NCBI GenBank assembly: GCA_030247885.1
Contig: JAPDRO010000014.1
Span: 682,001-746,000 of the forward strand
Direction: 5' to 3'
DNA length: 64,000 bases
Source: Taxawa tesnikishii (nom. ined.)
Taxonomy: Eukaryota; Ascomycota; Dothideomycetes; Dothideales
A program made the translations under genes and the position numbers. A model generated the notes under the pieces. The model saw only the letters and a program-made list of their open reading frames with translations. It was not told where the DNA came from and made no database searches. Below are positions 11,496-23,251 of this stretch, one piece after another. Each line of letters begins with the position of its first letter. The first letter of the stretch is position 1.

Positions 11496-12573
11496 ATGTC
11501 TATCGCGCCGCAGAACAAGAAGAAGATGGACGCGCCTGGCGCCGTCACCCCGCAAAAGAGGATCGAGCTCTTCTCCGGCACCTACTTCGCTGCATGCACG
11601 CTGGGCGGTATCATTGGTACGTGTCTACCACTTCCCCATTGTCGCCTGGAAACGCACTTACCAAGTTACGATACAGCCTGCGGACCCACCCACACAGCCG
11701 TGACACCTCTCGATCTCGTGAAATGCCGTCGGCAAGTTGACCCCAAAATCTACTCCTCCAACCTGCAAGCCTGGAGCAAGATCTACAAAGGCGACGGACT
11801 GCGCGGCGTCTTCTTCGGCTGGGCGCCAACATATGTCGGGTACTCCTTCCAAGGCGCGGGCAAGTATGGATTCTACGAAGTGTTCAAGTACCTTTATGGC
11901 GACAGGATGTTCCCCAATATGAACAAGACCGTTGTGTACCTTGCTGCGTCTGCGAGCGCTGAATTCCTCGCCGATATTGCGCTTTGCCCCTTCGAGGCTA
12001 TCAAGGTGCGCATGCAGACCACCCTGCCGCCGTATGCGCACTCGCTGCGCGAGGGCTGGAGCAAGGTTGTCGCGGAGGAGGGATACAGTGGTCTTTACAA
12101 GGGCTTGTACCCTCTTTGGGGTCGTCAAATCCCATATACGATGGTCAAGTTCGCGACGTTCGAGTCCGCCGTTGCGCAGATCTACAAGACGCTAGGCGGA
12201 AAGAAGGAGGAGTACAGCACCCTGCAGCAGACGGGCGTCAGTTTTCTCGGTGGATACATCGCCGGTATTGGATGCGCAGTTGTCTCGCATCCAGCCGACG
12301 TCATGGTCTCGAAGCTCAACAGCGACCGCAAGCCTGGCGAGGGTGCGGGTCAAGCCATCAGCAGGATCTATGGCAACATTGGCTTCAAAGGCCTCTGGAA
12401 CGGATTGCCGGTCAGAATTGTCATGATTGGTACTTTGACCGCCTTCCAGTGGTTGATCTACGACTCTTTCAAGGTCTACTTGGGCGTAAGTGCTTCCCCT
12501 TTCACTTCTCCCTTTCTTGCAGAACACAGTGAGCTCACATGTGTTACAGCTGCCAACCACTGGTGGACACTGA
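11496..12573 (+). CDS. MIR1: Mitochondrial phosphate carrier protein
   Basis: This inner-membrane carrier of the SLC25 family brings phosphate into the matrix with protons, supplying ATP synthase. Exons are 11496-11616, 11677-12485 and 12550-12573. The last short exon encodes the family's usual C-terminus LPTTGGH. Three carrier repeats are visible, with signatures [20 protein letters not shown] and the divergent third [10 protein letters not shown]. The diagnostic matrix-side segments include [22 protein letters not shown] and [15 protein letters not shown]. The product is 317 residues with no disruption. The ATG at 11496 follows CCACG and is the only in-frame start before the first repeat. 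The neighbouring PDH subunit is also mitochondrial, but the genes have separate promoters. Phosphate rather than copper (Pic2-like) transport is inferred from overall resemblance. Confidence 0.94.
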
Positions 12574-13350
12574 GCGGTCTAAACTACCCTAGTCGGCGCG
12601 CGAAAATGGTAGACGGGAATAGACCTGCAATGACACGATCGATTCCACACCTGGGGTGTGAGGTGTGGTCAGGCTGCTCTAGCAGGCGTTCCGGTAAAAT
12701 CCTTTCCTTCAGCAGCACGTGCGATAGTCTGTACATCAGAACGACTTGTAATGTATCATTGAAAGAAACACGACCCAACCCGTCTGTGCTCCAGTATGAA
12801 TCGTAGCACTTCCCTTTGATGACTAGTGAATTGCCGGTGCCCTCAATGAGGCAGCGCCGCTAGTATGCCCTGAGCATTAATTAAAGTCGACAGAACGCGA
12901 GGTGGTCTTGAGGACTTGCCCCGTGTTGATGGGTGCAACACTTGTTGATGGTCGTCAGCGTAGCTTACATCCCGTAGCGCATCTCCTATCACAGATCTTG
13001 CTGAACCTGACGCCTTGGCCGCGATCCAATCTGACGACTCCCACCCTTTCCCTTCCATCTTGTGCAGCAAGAGATGCTTGAGGTGAGCGCATGCTTCAAC
13101 TGTAGACACTAACAACATACATCTTCCCGACGCGCGACAGTCAAGAAGCGCAGGCGAGCGGTCTGGTCTGGCCAAGTTCTAGGTTTAGCCCCATACAGAG
13201 CCAATCTCGGGATTCCCATTCGGGGAAATGGTCCATAATTAGGCCTTGCTTACATGCACGTGTGATATGGGTTATATCATTCTCTGCTTTTGGTTCATGG
13301 CGTTCAACCCGCTCTGAAGACACATCTCGCCCTACAGTAACTGCTTGCGA
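12574..13350. other. Intergenic, no gene supported
   Basis: Between the phosphate carrier and the transcription-factor-like gene. Overlapping frames at 12584-12778 and 12843-13461 (both -) show no family resemblance. Confidence 0.5.
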
Positions 13351-15384
13351 ATGGCCAGACGCAAGGACAAAACTGTTCAGAAACCAGCATTCGCTTTTGT
13401 TAACTATACCGGAGATCCGGATGAACATGCCAAGAGACTGCTTTCGGGAGTGCGTAAACATGTAATGCGCAACTTCCTTGCCCGTAGGAGGGAAACAGGA
13501 GCGGCACGGTGGCCTTTACGAAGGCCGGACGATTTACGTCTGGAAGCACCAGGCGTGAGTCATGTGCCTTGCATAAGCCATGACCTTGTGGAAGGCGTAC
13601 AAGATGACGATCATACAGCAAGCAGCCATGGCTCGGAGGACGGTAGTCTACCTCTCAATGAGCCCGGTGCCGGTGATCGAATGTATCCGATTGCACGAGA
13701 GAGACGCAGTGTCGTTCCTTGCAACCCGACGTCAAACCTGCTGGACCCTTTCGATGCCATGCCCGTGAAGGGCTGTGGCAATCTTGACGATCTGGTTCGC
13801 TGGCATTTCGTGGACTGTCCGGACGCCAGCCTCTCTAATACCCACAAACCCGACAGCTCTAATCCTAGTAGTCTTGCTTGCCACTCGCCATACGACCAAA
13901 ACTCCCAAGGCATCCAGTGGCAGGGTCAGGTAACCCTGAGCTGGAAACAAGAATCTTGGAGGATTGCCCTATCAGAACATGCATTGTTCCATGCACTGAT
14001 CTGCACTGCAATTGTCAAGCGCGCATTAGTGACGGCTTCTCCGTGCGATGAGGCGAGGTACTTCTACCACAAGGGTCAGGCCATACGAACGATTAGTGAG
14101 CACCTGTCAGGTACGTACACGTTCGGTGGTCGGCACCAGTACTGCTCAAGGCAGTTGTCATCGCACTACGCTGATTCGCGCAACCCAGATCCGAAAAGCA
14201 GTGTGACGGACTCCTTTATCATGTCCGTGTCAGCTCAAGCAAGTCTGGCTATTCGAGATGGAGAACTGGAAACAGCTCGCCAACACACGCAGGCCGTGCG
14301 ACAGCTTGTCACCACAAAGCGAGACCTTGCCACCTTCGGCCCTAATCAATGGAGGATCACAGCATGGACGGATCTGCGTGTTGCGGCGATGCTCCACAAG
14401 GTTCCGCTGGTCCCATTCCTTCCACCCCAGCCGAGAACAACTTTACCATCCGATCTGTTGTTCAGGGCGCATGATCTGGCCCGCGCTGCCACGTCGACCC
14501 TGCCATTCGAAGAGGACTTTGACGAACCAACAGCTTTTGACCTTTTCAACCGTTTACACCAAATGGCTCTGGTTTTTGCCAAAGAGTATGCCGGACAGGC
14601 AGACCTGGAAGCAATTCAGGACGTATACTATCGGTCGGACTATCAGATTATCCTCAAGATCGGACGCATCCCTCCTCAAGGCGATTTCCAGGCCACGCAT
14701 GCCCTGTTCTTCGCCGCCATGATCTTCTGCTGGTCCTGCCATTGCTACTCTGCTACGATGAGTCCATCGCAAGTCCATCTAGTTCACAGAATGTTCCTCG
14801 GTCTTGCAGCACAAGAGTCTCTCATCCAATTCTGGAGAGATGAGGCCAAAGCAGGCCTGGAGTCTCTGCTCTGGGTCCTTTTCATAGGCACAATGGCCGC
14901 TCAGACCGCAAACATGGAGTTCGAAGCCTGGATGCCACAACTTGCACCTGTGTGGTTCTTGCGTCAGCTCAGAGAAGTGGTGGATCAGCTAGACATAACA
15001 GACCTGGTGGGCTTTGAGCGGACAGTGCGGCTCTTTCCTTGGACCGACCATTTCTGCAAGAACTACTGTAAAGCAATCTGGGAGCAGCTCAGCATGTCCG
15101 ATGGAGTGGAGGAAGCCTTGTTGGTCGAACAAGATGCTGACCCTACCCTCTTCACAGAGGATCTGGCGCAACAATGGCCAGCACTCACAGGACCGGATCC
15201 GATCACCGTGCTGGAAACATACCATTTGGACATGCCCGTCATGTCTCTCGCTCGCCCGAACGAAACGCCGAACCAGTTGAGGATAATCGACCAGGAGATA
15301 GCGAGCTCAACATCCCTGCTGAGTCCCCTTCCTTTCAGGGAGAACTTCCATGTGGCAGATGCGGAGGGCCGAATTGTGTTCTAG
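13351..15384 (+). CDS. Fungal transcription-factor-like protein lacking a DNA-binding domain
   Basis: An intronless 677-residue protein. The start chosen is the ATG at 13351 (MARRKDKTVQKPAFAFVNYT); the frame is open a little further upstream without an ATG. The opening, FAFVNYTGDPDEHAKRLLSGVRKHVMR, matches a motif found at the N-terminus of many ascomycete proteins annotated as transcription-factor-like (recalled). The rest is helical, with segments such as ALFHALICTAIVKRALV and ALFFAAMIFCWSCHCYSATM that resemble the fungal regulator 'middle' region. No CX2CX6C zinc cluster is present at either end. It could regulate through partners, or the family label may be misleading. It reads cleanly, with no frameshift. 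The next convincing gene downstream is the MFS transporter at 17444; no functional link is shown. Confidence 0.75.
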   Translation: MARRKDKTVQKPAFAFVNYTGDPDEHAKRLLSGVRKHVMRNFLARRRETGAARWPLRRPDDLRLEAPGVSHVPCISHDLVEGVQDDDHTASSHGSEDGSLPLNEPGAGDRMYPIARERRSVVPCNPTSNLLDPFDAMPVKGCGNLDDLVRWHFVDCPDASLSNTHKPDSSNPSSLACHSPYDQNSQGIQWQGQVTLSWKQESWRIALSEHALFHALICTAIVKRALVTASPCDEARYFYHKGQAIRTISEHLSGTYTFGGRHQYCSRQLSSHYADSRNPDPKSSVTDSFIMSVSAQASLAIRDGELETARQHTQAVRQLVTTKRDLATFGPNQWRITAWTDLRVAAMLHKVPLVPFLPPQPRTTLPSDLLFRAHDLARAATSTLPFEEDFDEPTAFDLFNRLHQMALVFAKEYAGQADLEAIQDVYYRSDYQIILKIGRIPPQGDFQATHALFFAAMIFCWSCHCYSATMSPSQVHLVHRMFLGLAAQESLIQFWRDEAKAGLESLLWVLFIGTMAAQTANMEFEAWMPQLAPVWFLRQLREVVDQLDITDLVGFERTVRLFPWTDHFCKNYCKAIWEQLSMSDGVEEALLVEQDADPTLFTEDLAQQWPALTGPDPITVLETYHLDMPVMSLARPNETPNQLRIIDQEIASSTSLLSPLPFRENFHVADAEGRIVF

Positions 15385-16380
15385 GTAATCCCAAGCGGTC
15401 TGGGACGATGTGAGGCAAACGAGGCAGTGCAGCGACCCGCGGACCGCGACAACATCCCGCATATACGTTCAAGCGCTGTGGAAGCCATCGGGTTACAGAG
15501 GCGCGGCAACAGGGACAGTGGGTGCTGCAGGTGATCGTCCGGAGCAGCCTCCGGAGGATAACGGGGAAAGGTCCTCTAGATGCTTGACGATGGTCGAGTC
15601 GAGGGCGCAGGGACAGTCCTGTTGGTACCTGAGGTTGATCTATTTGGTGCAGGCGCCATATCAGATTGTTACCCTAAGAAAGAGATTCAGAAAAGGATTT
15701 ATGGGTAAGCTTGAGATAAAAAGCTATGAATATACGATCTTACTGTTATGGACCGTATCTGAGGCTTGGCTATGTCAGCATCACGAGCTTTCGCTAATCT
15801 TTGATATGATCTCTTCGAACATAACCACACCGCCTCTCTGGTAGAGCTACGAGTATTGTCAAACATTTTTGCGCTTGCTACACATGCCCCATGTTACACG
15901 CATCTTCGAGGCGCAGGAAGCAACGGACGTCGTTTTACTTTACATGCCCACTGCAGAGCCCGTGGCGGCCACACCTGTCGGCTGCAGGACCAGAACCATG
16001 TAACCTTTGCTCACCCGAGCCTCAAATCCTGTAGAAACTGCGCAGACGTTGTGTTGCCTTTGCCTTTACGGTTGGATGACTATTAAATCAGGTCCACCGA
16101 CCATCATGCTTTCCGGCCCACAGACAGCCATTTCGTGATTGTACCTCGGATCCAGGTTCGCTACCTTGTGAATGCTCCTGTACGGAGAAAAACGTGTCTA
16201 TACCCACCTTCGAATCATCCTTCCGCGCAGGAGTCTCGCTCGTAGCCATGAAGGGCACCAAACCCGTTGTCTGGGACAGGCGAATCTTGATCACTAGCTG
16301 GCCTAGCCAAATCACCTGCCTTTTCGTCTGCCTCGCACTTCAAGCGCGATTGGTCAGACCCAGTGGGACGGGCGATTGGC
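15385..16380. other. Gene-poor stretch with weak coding hints
   Basis: Mostly non-coding. From about 16190 a frame (VVWDRRILITSWPSQITCLF) has modest hydrophobicity and might be an upstream exon of the membrane-protein candidate that follows. I could not find a splice model that supports this. Confidence 0.35.
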
Positions 16381-17025
16381 ATGTACTGGCGTACAGTCAC
16401 CTGCGATCCTCCGAACGACTCAACCAGCAGGCTAACATGCGCTCACAGTTCGCAGATCTCAACCGTGGTGTTCTTCGCGCTCTGCATCTTCGAAGTGCTT
16501 GTTAAGATCCTCCTCGTCTTTGAACACGCCGCGTTATCGCCACCAGTGTTCTTGGTCATGCAGACCGTCAAGTCCACGGCTTTTGTCGTGTATTATATTG
16601 GTTTTGTGGTCGAGCTGCATGGTACTGCAGGAGCTGCCCTTCTTACGGTCATCTTGTGGAAGAGCTTGATATGGTGCTTGCTGAGTGTTGCTGATGCAGT
16701 TGGTTCAGGGTTGCCACGCTGTGTGAACTTGTCTACGTTTGTATGTAGTGCTCTTGGATATTTGAACTTACGAAAGGGTGTGCTTCTCGAAGCTCCAGCT
16801 CTTCGGCGTGGCATGCAACAGTGCCAAGCATTCTTCGTCACTCTGCGTCGCAGCTTCCCCGCGGACATGCAACCTTTATGTCAACAGACAATCTCAAATG
16901 GAAGAGATAATTCAACACCCCTGGACTCGAGTAAGGCGAAGAATCGCAGATGGGCTAGTGTTGTATGGCGACACAACTTCCAGGCTCCCGTCGGGCCGTA
17001 TCATGGACACTGTATGTATGTATAG
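16381..17025 (+). CDS. Weak candidate: short protein with three hydrophobic segments
   Basis: Not recognised. From the ATG at 16381 an open frame of 214 residues has three hydrophobic stretches: TVVFFALCIFEVLVKILLVF, STAFVVYYIGFVV and ALLTVILWKSLIWCLLSVA. These could be membrane helices. The C-terminal 90 residues are polar and unremarkable. No homologue comes to mind; a remnant of the N-terminal membrane region of a transporter is one possibility. The AG-rich area before 16450 (GCTCACAG) might be a splice acceptor, in which case the true start is upstream. It could also be a chance frame. Confidence 0.25.
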   Translation: MYWRTVTCDPPNDSTSRLTCAHSSQISTVVFFALCIFEVLVKILLVFEHAALSPPVFLVMQTVKSTAFVVYYIGFVVELHGTAGAALLTVILWKSLIWCLLSVADAVGSGLPRCVNLSTFVCSALGYLNLRKGVLLEAPALRRGMQQCQAFFVTLRRSFPADMQPLCQQTISNGRDNSTPLDSSKAKNRRWASVVWRHNFQAPVGPYHGHCMYV

Positions 17026-17443
17026 GAAAGCTCCATCACGCTTGCTCCGCGAAATCAAGCTGGACATAACCAAGGTTTCGTTCCGGAGCGAGGTCGGGTC
17101 GAGCCTGGGGAAACTGATTAACTTTCCGAGTGCACCGAGCACTGTCCCCTGCTGCTCCAGCGGTGGTACGAAGCCGTCACAAGATTTGGGTTGCGCCTAC
17201 TCCAGCGCCCGGTCGATCGGCCTGATGTCACCTTCTCTACTCATGCACTTCTGACGCATCACGGTCTGCATTCGCATTACCATTCTCATTCCCATTCCCC
17301 ACTATGGTAAGCCCATCATGTAGGTGTTTGTTCTCTTCCCTGCCTCTCTTTTCCATTGCCACAGTTGGCCATTGGAAACTCTGCTATCTTCTGCAACCTT
17401 TGCGAGGTTGCCTTGTCATCAACATTGAGCATTGTTTAGCGAG
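17026..17443. other. Promoter region of the MFS gene
   Basis: No gene seen. The last 170 bases before 17444 are rich in CATTCTCATTCCCATTCCCC-type pyrimidine runs, as expected for a fungal 5' UTR/promoter. Confidence 0.4.
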
Positions 17444-19213
17444 ATGACCAGGTCATCGCCAGGCAGGTTCCCCGGTCACCCTGCTCGAGACACGGAAGAC
17501 GAGGAACAGGGTCTTGACGAACAGCGAGACAGTCAACAATCACAACAGAACATAACAGGATCCGATCCGTCCAGGGAGATTATGAGATATGTGACTGGAA
17601 CGGGCCTGACGATCCCGAGGACCCGTGAGCGACCCGAGACCCAGAACTGTCCTGTCCGACCACCTGGCTGACTTCGGCGTAGCTTCAACTGGTCCAAGTC
17701 GCGAAAATGGCTCATCACCCTCACCACCTGCTTCATGTATGCGACCTGATCCTGTCCGCAAACCACATACTGACTGCTGCCTCAGTTCCATCTTGACAGG
17801 CCTACCTGCCGGAGCCTACGGAGCCGGAAACAGCCAGATGGCGACCGAGTTCGACGTGCAGAACTCACCGTTCCCAAACCTGTACTGGGCGACGACCTCT
17901 TGGAATATGGGCGCGGCACTATGGCCGCTCATATTCGTGCCACTGACAGAAAATACGGGACGCATGCCGGGATACTTTGTACGTTCCTCCCCTTCCATCT
18001 CATGCGTGGGAATCGACAACTGAGACTCGTCTAGGCATCCTACATCCTCTTCCTGATCTGGCTCTTTCCCTCCGCCTTCGCACCCAACTACGCAACCCTC
18101 GTCGTCACCCGCTTCTTCGGTGGCGGCGCGTCCAGCGTCAGCATCAACATCGTCGGCGGCACAATCACGGATATCTGGAAGGGCGCTGAAGCGCGGAGCG
18201 TGCCCATGTCGATATTCGGTATGACGTCCGTGGTCGGTATCGCCCTGGGGCCTTTCATCGGAGGCGCCATCCAACGCAACCTCAACTGGCGCTGGATCTT
18301 CTACATCCAGCTCGCCTTCGACGGCGGCTGCCTGCCCATCTTCTACTGGATCCTGAAGGAGACGCGCGGGGACGTGATACTAGCCAAGCGGGCAAAGAAA
18401 TTACGCAAACAAGGCCGAAACGTGTACGCGAGATCGGAACTCGAGAAAGAGAGCGTGTTTTCCATGCTCAAGACCTCATTCGAGCGGCCCACGAAGATGC
18501 TAGTGACGGAATTCGTCGTCATCTCCTTTACGCTCTGGGTCAGCTTCGCCTGGGGCATCCTCTTCCTGTTCCAGAACTCCATCACCCAGACCTTCCAGGC
18601 CAACTACGGCTTCTCCGTCTTCCAGTCCAGCATGGTGCAGTTGGCCATCAGCGCTGGCGCCGTCATCGCCACTTTCATAAACCCCTGGCAGGACCACCTC
18701 TATCTACAATCCGCGCGCAAGAATAAAGAAAACCCCGGTCAACCTATCCCGGAGGCGAGACTATATTTCGCCGTCCCCGGCTCGCTGCTCTTCACCGCCG
18801 GCCTCTTCTGGTACGGATGGTCTAGCTACCCGCACGTCCACTGGATAGTCCCGACGCTAGGGATCGGCTGCGTCGGAATCGGCATCTACTCCATCTACGT
18901 GGCTGTGGTAAACTACCTCTCCGATTCCTACGAGAAGTACGCAGCCTCGGCCCTCTCGGCCGCGAGTCTGGGCCGCAACTCGTTCGGCGCGTTCTTGCCA
19001 CTCGCCAGCCCACAGCTCTACACGAATCTGGGGTTCCAGTGGGCTTCTAGCCTGTTGGGCTTTATCGGTCTGGCGCTCAGTTTTGTGCCGGTGATTCTGT
19101 TGCTTAAGGGCCCGACTATCAGGAAGAGAAGCCCGTTTATGAGGGAGGCTACGTATGATAAGGGCGGAGAGGAGGGAGAGAAGGATGAGCGGAGTAACAG
19201 TAGGACGGGTTAG
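17444..19213 (+). CDS. MFS transporter, DHA1 (drug:H+ antiporter-1) type
   Basis: A plasma-membrane-type proton-coupled antiporter of the polyamine/multidrug branch; the substrate is unknown. Exons are 17444-17624, 17683-17736, 17786-17978 and 18035-19213, with introns of 58, 49 and 56 nt. The cytosolic N-terminus leads into the family motif DWNGPDDPEDP-FNWSKSRKW. Then follow TM1 (TTCFISILTGLPAGAYGAG), NLYWATTSWNMGAALWPLIF, the motif-A-like TENTGRMPGYF, VTRFFGGGASSVSINIVGG and ALGPFIGGAIQRNLNWRWIF. After the central loop (ETRGDVILAKRAKKLRK) the second six-helix half ends with the typical GRNSFGAFLPLASPQLY. The length of about 535 residues is normal. One frame break is resolved by adding one G to the GGG at 17574-17576. 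The first in-frame ATG is at 17444. No neighbour indicates its substrate. Confidence 0.9.
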
Positions 19214-20611
19214 GAGGGGCCGCCTCGCACTGATTCGGCCATTCCTTCTTTCGAAGATTTTGTCAAGCGCAACCCTCCGGTGAATCATTGGTGACCAAAA
19301 CTAACTGTATCGATAATGGAATATGTGATCGGTTGAAACTGCAATGATGTTTGCTAGTTTTCCTTTCCCTCCCGACTTCGCTTTCTTCTTCAATTCACTC
19401 TTCTCGTGCTTAGCGAAGGCCCCTTTGACGATCGGTCATGCCAATGTGGTCAATGGAACCGTTTCCATCAATGCAGTAGCACGATGGTTCCCTGCTGTCG
19501 CCTCTGCTTTGACCAGGACAGAAAACAGGAAGTAGACAGCAATGAGAACAACACTCACATACCGTCCGCCATAGGAGTAGTGCAGGCGGCGAGGAACAGC
19601 GTGAGGAGGAATGCCATGCCGTGATGGGACCAGCGCACATGATGCCCGATGAGTTCAGCTTGTGCTGACGATGCTGTTCCACAATCACCACACGCTGGAA
19701 AGGAGCACATGCTTAGGGGTAGTGCAAACTGTGACGGCAGAAGTTTCTGATCACGCTTGTTAGTCGCTGTGTTTTAGTATCTCTAAGGCCTTATACGAAA
19801 ACACAGCCTTTGCTGTACACATCTCTTGATCTAAGCAGCAGTGTGCTATGCCAGGTCGTGACACGCTTCTTCCCGGAACTGTATTCGCTCAGGCCTCCGT
19901 TGGTAGTCACAGGCACTGTGCAGGCCGTCAAAGGGGATCGCTCATCGAGCGTAATGTTGCGCTGCGTACAAAATGCGCATCGTGGGCCATATCATTCAGG
20001 TTCAAGATGGCACTCAGTAGAGCAGCGCCTGTGGCACCTCTCCGAACAGCATCACCTGTGGCACCTTTTCGGACAGCATCACAGATGTTGTTGATCTTCG
20101 CTGTGGAGGCTGTAACAAGCAGCGCTCTGACGCCGCTCTAGGAAGAGCTGCAGCAAAGACCGATTCCTGTACACCAGACTCGTCTTGAGAGAACAGTCGA
20201 AACTAGTACATGCTGGGACATCACCGGCGCCCTGACCTCGTAAAAAATACCAAGCATTGGGGGCATATTAGCAGTATCTATCTAACGGTACGCCTTGTAT
20301 GCGTTATTCGAAGGTACCGCTAGCGAAAAGACTGCTGTTCCATCTCGGCACCCGTGAATGATCAATGTGCTGTAGGAGAATATAGAAGCAACTGAAGATA
20401 AGGTTAGGGCCGATGGAAGGAAGAAAGAAGAAGTCGAGCCTCGCGCAGAAAAATCAGGTAGCTCGGAGTTGCATCCTCGCTTCGAAAAGTGCTGGGAATG
20501 GAATGCTGGGCTTGGCGCGGCCCATCTTGAGACTTTTCGAGGGACGGTTTGATTGCTGGAGAGAGAGAACCGCTTTGCCAACTCTCACACCATCGAGTCT
20601 TTGCTGATGAG
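19214..20611. other. Long gene-poor stretch
   Basis: About 1.4 kb without a supported gene. A frame at 19848-20141 starts with a true ATG and carries a duplicated nine-residue repeat (APVAPLRTAS), but shows no family resemblance, so I do not call it a gene. Confidence 0.45.
20029..20082. repeat. 27-bp direct tandem duplication
   Basis: Two adjacent 27-base units beginning CTGTGGCACC and ending CAGCATCAC. They differ at three positions. Confidence 0.85.
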
Positions 20612-21823
20612 ATGAACGCCGGCACGAGAACAGCGAGGCGATTGGCCGCTCAGTCTAGTCAGTCCGCATCTGCGTCTCCTTCATCCTCTTTCTCTCTCTC
20701 TCACTAACACCATCGCCAGACTGGCAAACACCAGACTCGATATGTAACTCCTGTCTCGCCCGTCTCTCTCTCCCCTCAGCTCAGATCCGAACCGCCGCAA
20801 CCGCCGCCGCACCAGCGCCCACACAGCCCTCCTCTACTCCCACAACAGCATCCGACGCGCCCAGTACATCCTCTCCTCCGGCGACCCACCAAGCCTACCA
20901 ACTCCGCGCCTCGGTCGTCGTTTCCCGTCCTCCGATCCTGACGCGCGAGCTGCATCCGTTCGAGAAGGCCTTCTACCTCTACCAACGGCGTCTGAACGAG
21001 CGTCTCGCACTCCCCTTCACGCGGTACTTTTATTACAAAAAGGCACGCCCGCGGACGTCGAATGGAAGCGCAAATACAAGACGCGCCACACGGCTGCGAG
21101 AGACATCGGCGTGTACAATGCGTACGGCGAGGAAGGGTGGAACGACGAGTTGCTCGTGGGGGATAGGATCAGTGAGCCGGAGGAGCAGGTTGAGGCGCTG
21201 ATCAGGGATGCGCAGGGGATTGTCACGGGAGGTGATCAGAGGGAGGGGAGGGGACGAAGAAGGACACAAGCGCCGACACCGGTATACAGCGCCCGATGCC
21301 GAGGGTCACGGAGGCGGATAAGAAGGGGGACCAGAGCAGCCTGGATAGGAAGCTGGACAGGAGTCTGTATCTGTTGGTTAAGAACAAGGATGGCAGGTGG
21401 AGGTTCCCTGAGGACATGATTAAGGGCAGGGAAGGCCTGCATCAGGTTCGTTCTTTCTAGGAGATCCGCAAGACTAAAGGAGGTCCGGGTGCGATGGATG
21501 GAGGCTAACGAAGTGAACAGGCGGCCGAGCGCATCCTCGTGCAAGCAGGCGGCATCAACATGAACACCTGGGTCGTCGGCAACGCGCCCATCGGCCACTA
21601 CAACTTCAACTTCCCCAAAGCCCTCATGAATGCCGAGAAGAACGTGCAGGAGCTGGGCGAGAAAGTCTTCTTCATGAAGGCCCGCATCATGGCCGGCCAG
21701 GCCAACCTCGAGAAGAACGAGTTTGGCGATAAGGAGTTTAAGTGGTTGGCCAAGGAGGAAATCGAGAGGTTCGTCACGAGTAGGTACTGGGCCAGTGTAA
21801 GGAACATGCTGGCGGAAAGATGA
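20612..21823 (+). CDS. MRPL17: Mitochondrial large-subunit ribosomal protein mL46
   Basis: A component of the mitochondrial large ribosomal subunit with a Nudix-like fold. Proposed exons are 20612-20657, 20780-21445 and 21521-21823. Exon 1 gives a basic presequence (MNAGTRTARRLAAQS). Exon 2 starts after CCCCTCAG and encodes a Pro/Ser/Thr spacer and then the conserved core RPPILTRELHPFEKAFYLYQ, GVYNAYGEEGWNDELLVGD, PRVTEADKKGDQSSLDR and LYLLVKNKDGRWRFPED. Exon 3 gives AAERILVQAGG...NTWVVGNAPIGHY and ends WASVRNMLAER. Two frame breaks are each resolved by one base (A5 at 21037-21041; GGGG near 21250-21253), giving about 338 residues, a normal length. The first intron donor (GTCAGT at 20658) is less certain than the rest. 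Confidence 0.9.
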
Positions 21824-22040
21824 TGTGATATTGGGGGAAGAGGGAGGAGAGCGGAAAAGTGTATCATATGGACACGGGGGCGTTGTGCGTTGTTGTAAGA
21901 TATCAACTATTTGGGTTCGAGTGCGAGAATGTATTGCGCGTACGTTATGCACCGTCTGTATAATCTCTCTTGATCCGCCATAACGCCATTGCAATGCAGC
22001 AGGGTATCTTCATATCATAAACCATTACTATTCTCAACCT

Positions 22041-22485
22041 TCACTTGGCCGTGAACTTCTGGCCCTGGACTAAGGGTGCTTTCTTCCCATCCGCTCCTGC
22101 TAAATTCTTGCCGCACATAGCGCATGCTGCACAATGTGTTTGTTAGCACGCCCGAACCCTGCTACGGGATCTCCTTGTACACGCCAGACTCACCGTTCTT
22201 CGAATAAGCACACCGCTGACAGTACTTCCTCCCGACCTCAACCTTCGTCTTGCAGCTATCGCAACTGCTCGCGTACGCCGCGTAGGGGTTCTTGGCGCTC
22301 TTGCTCAACAGCTTACTCTTGCTGACCCCGGCATTCCCCAAAGTGGCCCCGGCGCCCTTCGTGCTCCCTGCGCTCTTCGTGCTGCTTGTTGCCGGGCTGC
22401 CGTAATAGAGCTCGTTCTTCTTCTTCACTTCCGGCGTTGCGAGCTTAGTGCTCTTGAGCTTGGCTTGGCATTTCGCGCACACCAT
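22041..22485 (-). CDS. CRIPT: CRIPT family cysteine-rich protein
   Basis: A small conserved eukaryotic zinc-binding protein, linked in animals to PDZ binding and in several systems to the minor or major spliceosome; its role in fungi is unsettled. Exons on the minus strand are 22485-22194 and 22126-22041, with a 67-nt intron (GTGAGT...GTGCAG). The ATG at 22485 gives the standard start MVCAKCQAKLKS, followed by LATPEVKKKNELYYG, KLLSKSAKNPYAAYASSCDSC, GRKYCQRCAYSKN and, across the splice, ACAMCGKN. Four CxxC pairs are intact. The product is 125 residues with no frameshift. It is divergent from the SF3A1 gene 767 bp away. Confidence 0.93.
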
Positions 22486-23251
22486 GCTGGACTTCTGACC
22501 CTGATTGGGATTCCGTGGAGGAGTGCAAGTCGTCAAAGTTGGGCAATGGACGCAAGCTGTGATATACTCGTGCTGGAGTACTGGGTTGGGAGGTCAGAGC
22601 CGCGAAGGCGTAGTCGGCACCGAGGACTACGAACAGGCCGTTCAGGACGAGGTAGGCGGAGGTCGCGGGCGGTGGGTTGCCGGTGCGTTGCAGGGTCCAG
22701 AAGGTTCGGCGGGGGTAGCTGGAGAAGTATGGCGGAATGGGCTGGTGCTGAGAGGACGTTGAAGCATGCGAGTCGCGAAAGGTAGAGACATGGTTGCTGG
22801 TGCAGGGCGATGATGTAGGTCGTTGTTCTGGCGGAACTGGTTCAGAATCCTTAGATAAGATCGAGATTAGATCGACATCATGATCAGGATCAAGATAATG
22901 GACGCATAGCGCCAAGCATCTCAAACTCCATGGCGAAGCTGTCGCATCTTAGACAGAACTAACACTGCAAAGCTTCACCCGAGACACGCCCACCAACACC
23001 CATTCTCACGCGCCTTTTCACTCCTCCACCACCGTCTTTCAGGATCAAGCTCTCTTGGGCTCCAGAAGTTGCGCCACACCAAAGTGAAACGTGATCCATC
23101 ATACCTTCGCCTAAGAAACAAAGGCCGTCTAGGAAAGAAGACTGCGAGAGCCAATCGACCAAGAAGAGGGCTGTGAAGGTCAACAAAAATACGCCAAGTA
23201 GGGAAGGAGGAGAAGGAAGTCGCCAAAGGCATAGGAAACTCTACACCCGCC
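22486..23251. promoter_or_regulatory. Shared divergent promoter, CRIPT / SF3A1
   Basis: 767 bp between two divergent starts, with no supported gene inside. Both flanking products are connected to pre-mRNA splicing, so coordinate expression is plausible. No specific binding site is identified. Confidence 0.4.

Noticed and set aside
19848-20141. 97-codon frame with a nine-residue repeat as a gene
   Set aside because: It has a true ATG but no resemblance to any family, and the repeat is explained by the 27-bp DNA duplication.
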